From positions 62,001 through 126,000 of the forward strand of contig CAZKYI010000002.1 of NCBI GenBank assembly GCA_964557005.1: DNA of 64,000 nt, read 5' to 3'. A model generated the notes under the pieces. It searched no databases. It had not been told where the DNA came from and saw nothing but the letters and a program-made list of their open reading frames with translations. Position numbers and translations under genes: made by a program. This stretch comes from JBECKS01 sp964557005. Its GTDB lineage: Bacteria > Pseudomonadota > Gammaproteobacteria > Pseudomonadales > JBECKS01. Shown here in pieces: positions 62,691 through 64,000 of the stretch. Numbering within the stretch: the first letter of the stretch is position 1; each line of letters starts with the position of its first letter.

Positions 62691-63190
62691 AAAATATTTT
62701 TCTGGCGATAGCATTATGTTGTTATGCCGTTACATCTTTTGCAGACAGTGTATTGAATGATGCGTATGTGTTGAAAACAATGAATGCGTTTGAGCAGGCC
62801 TATGCTAAAAAAGACACAGCTTTTTTTAACAAGCATCTTGCAGAGGAAGCAACATTTACCATTCACACGCGCGAGTTCGATAAAAAACATGCCTTGCAAT
62901 ACACCCGACAGGACATACTGGACGGTGAGCTTTTTCAACATGCCCAGATTCTTGATCAATTGGAAAGACAGCCTCCCGATATTGAATACTATAATGACAA
63001 CACACAGGCCTTGTTAAAATATACCCTGAGCCTCAAGGAAGGGAGCAAGTTTCAGTCAGAGAAAGGCTATTCCGTTGAAACACAAATGTTGTTTCAGCTT
63101 AAAAAAGGCGCACCGAAGATTGTCAGTATTATTTCCCACATCAATACTGCGCCCAGGCTTGAACAGAGATTTAATCAACAAGCCAACTAG
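62684..63190 (+). CDS. Exported NTF2-like protein, function unknown
   Basis: 168 residues starting at GTG inside the end of pilE (7-bp overlap). A signal peptide is clear: VKNIFLAIALCCYAVTSFAD, cut after Ala near residue 20. The mature part, LKTMNAFEQAYAKKDTAFFN then KHLAEEATFTIH, followed by mixed alpha/beta sequence, resembles NTF2/SnoaL-like folds, where it would be a periplasmic binding or scaffold protein. No catalytic residues can be assigned. The overlap with pilE suggests co-expression and perhaps a link to pili. It converges with the next gene (63187–63190). Confidence 0.6.
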   Translation: MVKNIFLAIALCCYAVTSFADSVLNDAYVLKTMNAFEQAYAKKDTAFFNKHLAEEATFTIHTREFDKKHALQYTRQDILDGELFQHAQILDQLERQPPDIEYYNDNTQALLKYTLSLKEGSKFQSEKGYSVETQMLFQLKKGAPKIVSIISHINTAPRLEQRFNQQAN

Positions 63191-63828
63191 ATTTTAAACC
63201 AGGGATTGATACGCTCTTTTTTAAGTTGTTGGTAAAGCAACACGATATACAACAAATCCATCAAAAACACGCTGACGTATAAAAAGTGCAATAAGTGATT
63301 ATTCAGGCTGCTTTTCTGAATGAAGTGAAATTGGATAGCCACCAACAGCGTGCCCAACATCTTGGTTAATGCAATATAGATATTCTGACCTCGGCTGTTT
63401 CCTCGTAATATCAGCATCGAAATAAATAATGCAGACATTAAAAAATTCTGCACAAAGGCGGAAGTGACAACAACCAGATTGGCTTTAAAGGCAAAATGGT
63501 TAATAAAAAAAGCGAGCAGAAGCGCAAAAATAAAAATACTGTAAAGCTTTTCGACGGTAATACCGCTGAATTCCCTGGGTGCGTATTTGAATACCTGATA
63601 CAGAATAATCAGGTCAAGCGCAAACCAGAAGCAATTAACCACAAGAAACGTAGGATTCCACGGTTCAAAGAATAAATAGTAGGTCTCCCAGGCAAGATTG
63701 CCAAAACAAGCCACCACCGGCATGGCAAAAACCTTGTCCTTGTGTGCCTGACGAATAATGAGCAGGTAGCAGCAGGTCCAGAAAATTCCGATTGAAATTA
63801 GTGAAATTTGTGATAGAGGGATCATCAT
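63187..63828 (-). CDS. Seven-helix integral membrane protein, possibly of the Pyr4/PaxB-like terpene cyclase superfamily
   Basis: 213 residues, almost wholly hydrophobic with about seven transmembrane helices and a short basic tail. ACFGNLAWETYY (E48) in helix 2, FWFALDLIIL (D72) in helix 3 and FLMDLLYIV (D191) in helix 7 place acidic residues inside the membrane. That pattern resembles the small membrane-bound terpene cyclases (Pyr4, PaxB, AtmB). This is a resemblance seen by eye, not a firm family assignment. No terpenoid biosynthesis genes are nearby. It is convergent with the NTF2-like gene. Confidence 0.45.
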   Translation of the reverse strand: MMIPLSQISLISIGIFWTCCYLLIIRQAHKDKVFAMPVVACFGNLAWETYYLFFEPWNPTFLVVNCFWFALDLIILYQVFKYAPREFSGITVEKLYSIFIFALLLAFFINHFAFKANLVVVTSAFVQNFLMSALFISMLILRGNSRGQNIYIALTKMLGTLLVAIQFHFIQKSSLNNHLLHFLYVSVFLMDLLYIVLLYQQLKKERINPWFKI

Positions 63829-63840
63829 AAAATCAGAGCA

Positions 63841-63870
63841 AAAAAAGGGCGCTCGAGGCGCCCTTTTTTA
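63841..63870. terminator. Bidirectional Rho-independent terminator
   Basis: A 12-bp perfect stem, AAAAAAGGGCGC with GCGCCCTTTTTT, and a TCGAG loop. It has A and T runs on both sides, so it can act on either strand. It most directly ends the outer-membrane protein gene read from the right. Confidence 0.85.
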
Positions 63871-63890
63871 TAGTGTGTCTAAGGAGAATC

Positions 63891-64000
63891 TTAGAAACGC
63901 ATTGCAGCGCGCAGAGTGATAGCAGAGTCATCACCAGTTACTGCATAATCAAGCTCACCACTGATTTTCGGAGTGAAGAAGTTCTTCACAGAAACAGTAG
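63891..64000 (-). CDS. 3' end of an outer-membrane beta-barrel (porin-like) gene, truncated by the window
   Basis: Only the last 36 codons are present, reading TVSVKNFFTPKISGELDYAV then TGDDSAITLRAAMRF and a stop. Alternating hydrophobic residues and a C-terminal Phe are the signal recognised by the BAM assembly machinery for outer-membrane barrels. The rest of the gene lies beyond position 64000, so the family cannot be stated. The terminator at 63841–63870 lies just after it. Confidence 0.65.
   Translation of the reverse strand, partial: TVSVKNFFTPKISGELDYAVTGDDSAITLRAAMRF

Overview
This window is the replication-origin region of a gammaproteobacterial chromosome. The gene order plsC/gmhB–gyrB–recF–dnaN–dnaA–[oriC]–rpmH–rnpA–yidD–yidC–mnmE … mnmG–rsmG–parA–parB–atpIBEFHAGDC–glmU–glmS, with def–fmt–rsmB–trkA on the far side of gyrB, closely resembles the origin region of Pseudomonas and its relatives. 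Base composition is moderate. The genus cannot be named from the sequence alone. No rRNA or tRNA gene was seen.

Layout. (1) 163–7211, plus strand: translation and housekeeping genes (def, fmt, rsmB), potassium uptake (trkA, trkH), then gmhB and plsC. (2) 7208–13455, minus strand: gyrB, recF, dnaN, dnaA. Two parS-type palindromes lie inside recF. (3) 13456–13894: the only long gene-free stretch, with DnaA boxes and an AT-rich block (probable oriC), and a strong promoter for rpmH. (4) 13895–17950, plus strand: rpmH, rnpA, yidD, yidC, mnmE. (5) 18004–31401: a 13.4-kb accessory (defence) island inserted between mnmE and mnmG. It holds a type I restriction-modification system (hsdR, an AlbA_2/winged-helix gene, hsdM, hsdS), then a GHKL ATPase, a two-helix SLATT membrane protein and a CD-NTase (a CBASS-like module), a DUF6978 + DUF1828/1829 gene pair, a decayed SOS-regulated dinD and a Fic protein. 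(6) 31473–42778: mnmG, rsmG, parA, parB and the complete ATP synthase operon. (7) 42831–51464: surface-polymer precursor genes (CDP-glycerol glycerophosphotransferase-like, CDP-glycerol synthase-like, LicD-like, manC) and glmU, galE, glmS. (8) 51561–62690: two sets of type IV pilus minor pilins separated by an Rpn-family nuclease gene, followed by a very large PilY1 and a PilE-like pilin. (9) 62684–64000: an exported NTF2-like protein, a seven-helix membrane protein, a terminator and the 3' end of an outer-membrane beta-barrel gene.

The most interesting part is the island. The CD-NTase has all three catalytic aspartates and abuts a SLATT gene, which is the minimal layout of a CBASS abortive-infection system. 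It sits directly behind hsdS, and a GHKL ATPase gene is interposed in an apparently continuous operon. The AlbA_2 protein of the restriction locus and the Fic protein at the island's far end share the same C-terminal module: a [T-x-Q-V]n linker encoded by perfect 12-bp tandem repeats, followed by a homologous winged-helix domain. In the surface and pilus half, UDP-GlcNAc made by GlmS/GlmU could be epimerised by GalE, and GDP-mannose (ManC) and CDP-glycerol would feed a decorated surface polysaccharide. The second pilin set with PilY1 would prime and tip type IV pili.
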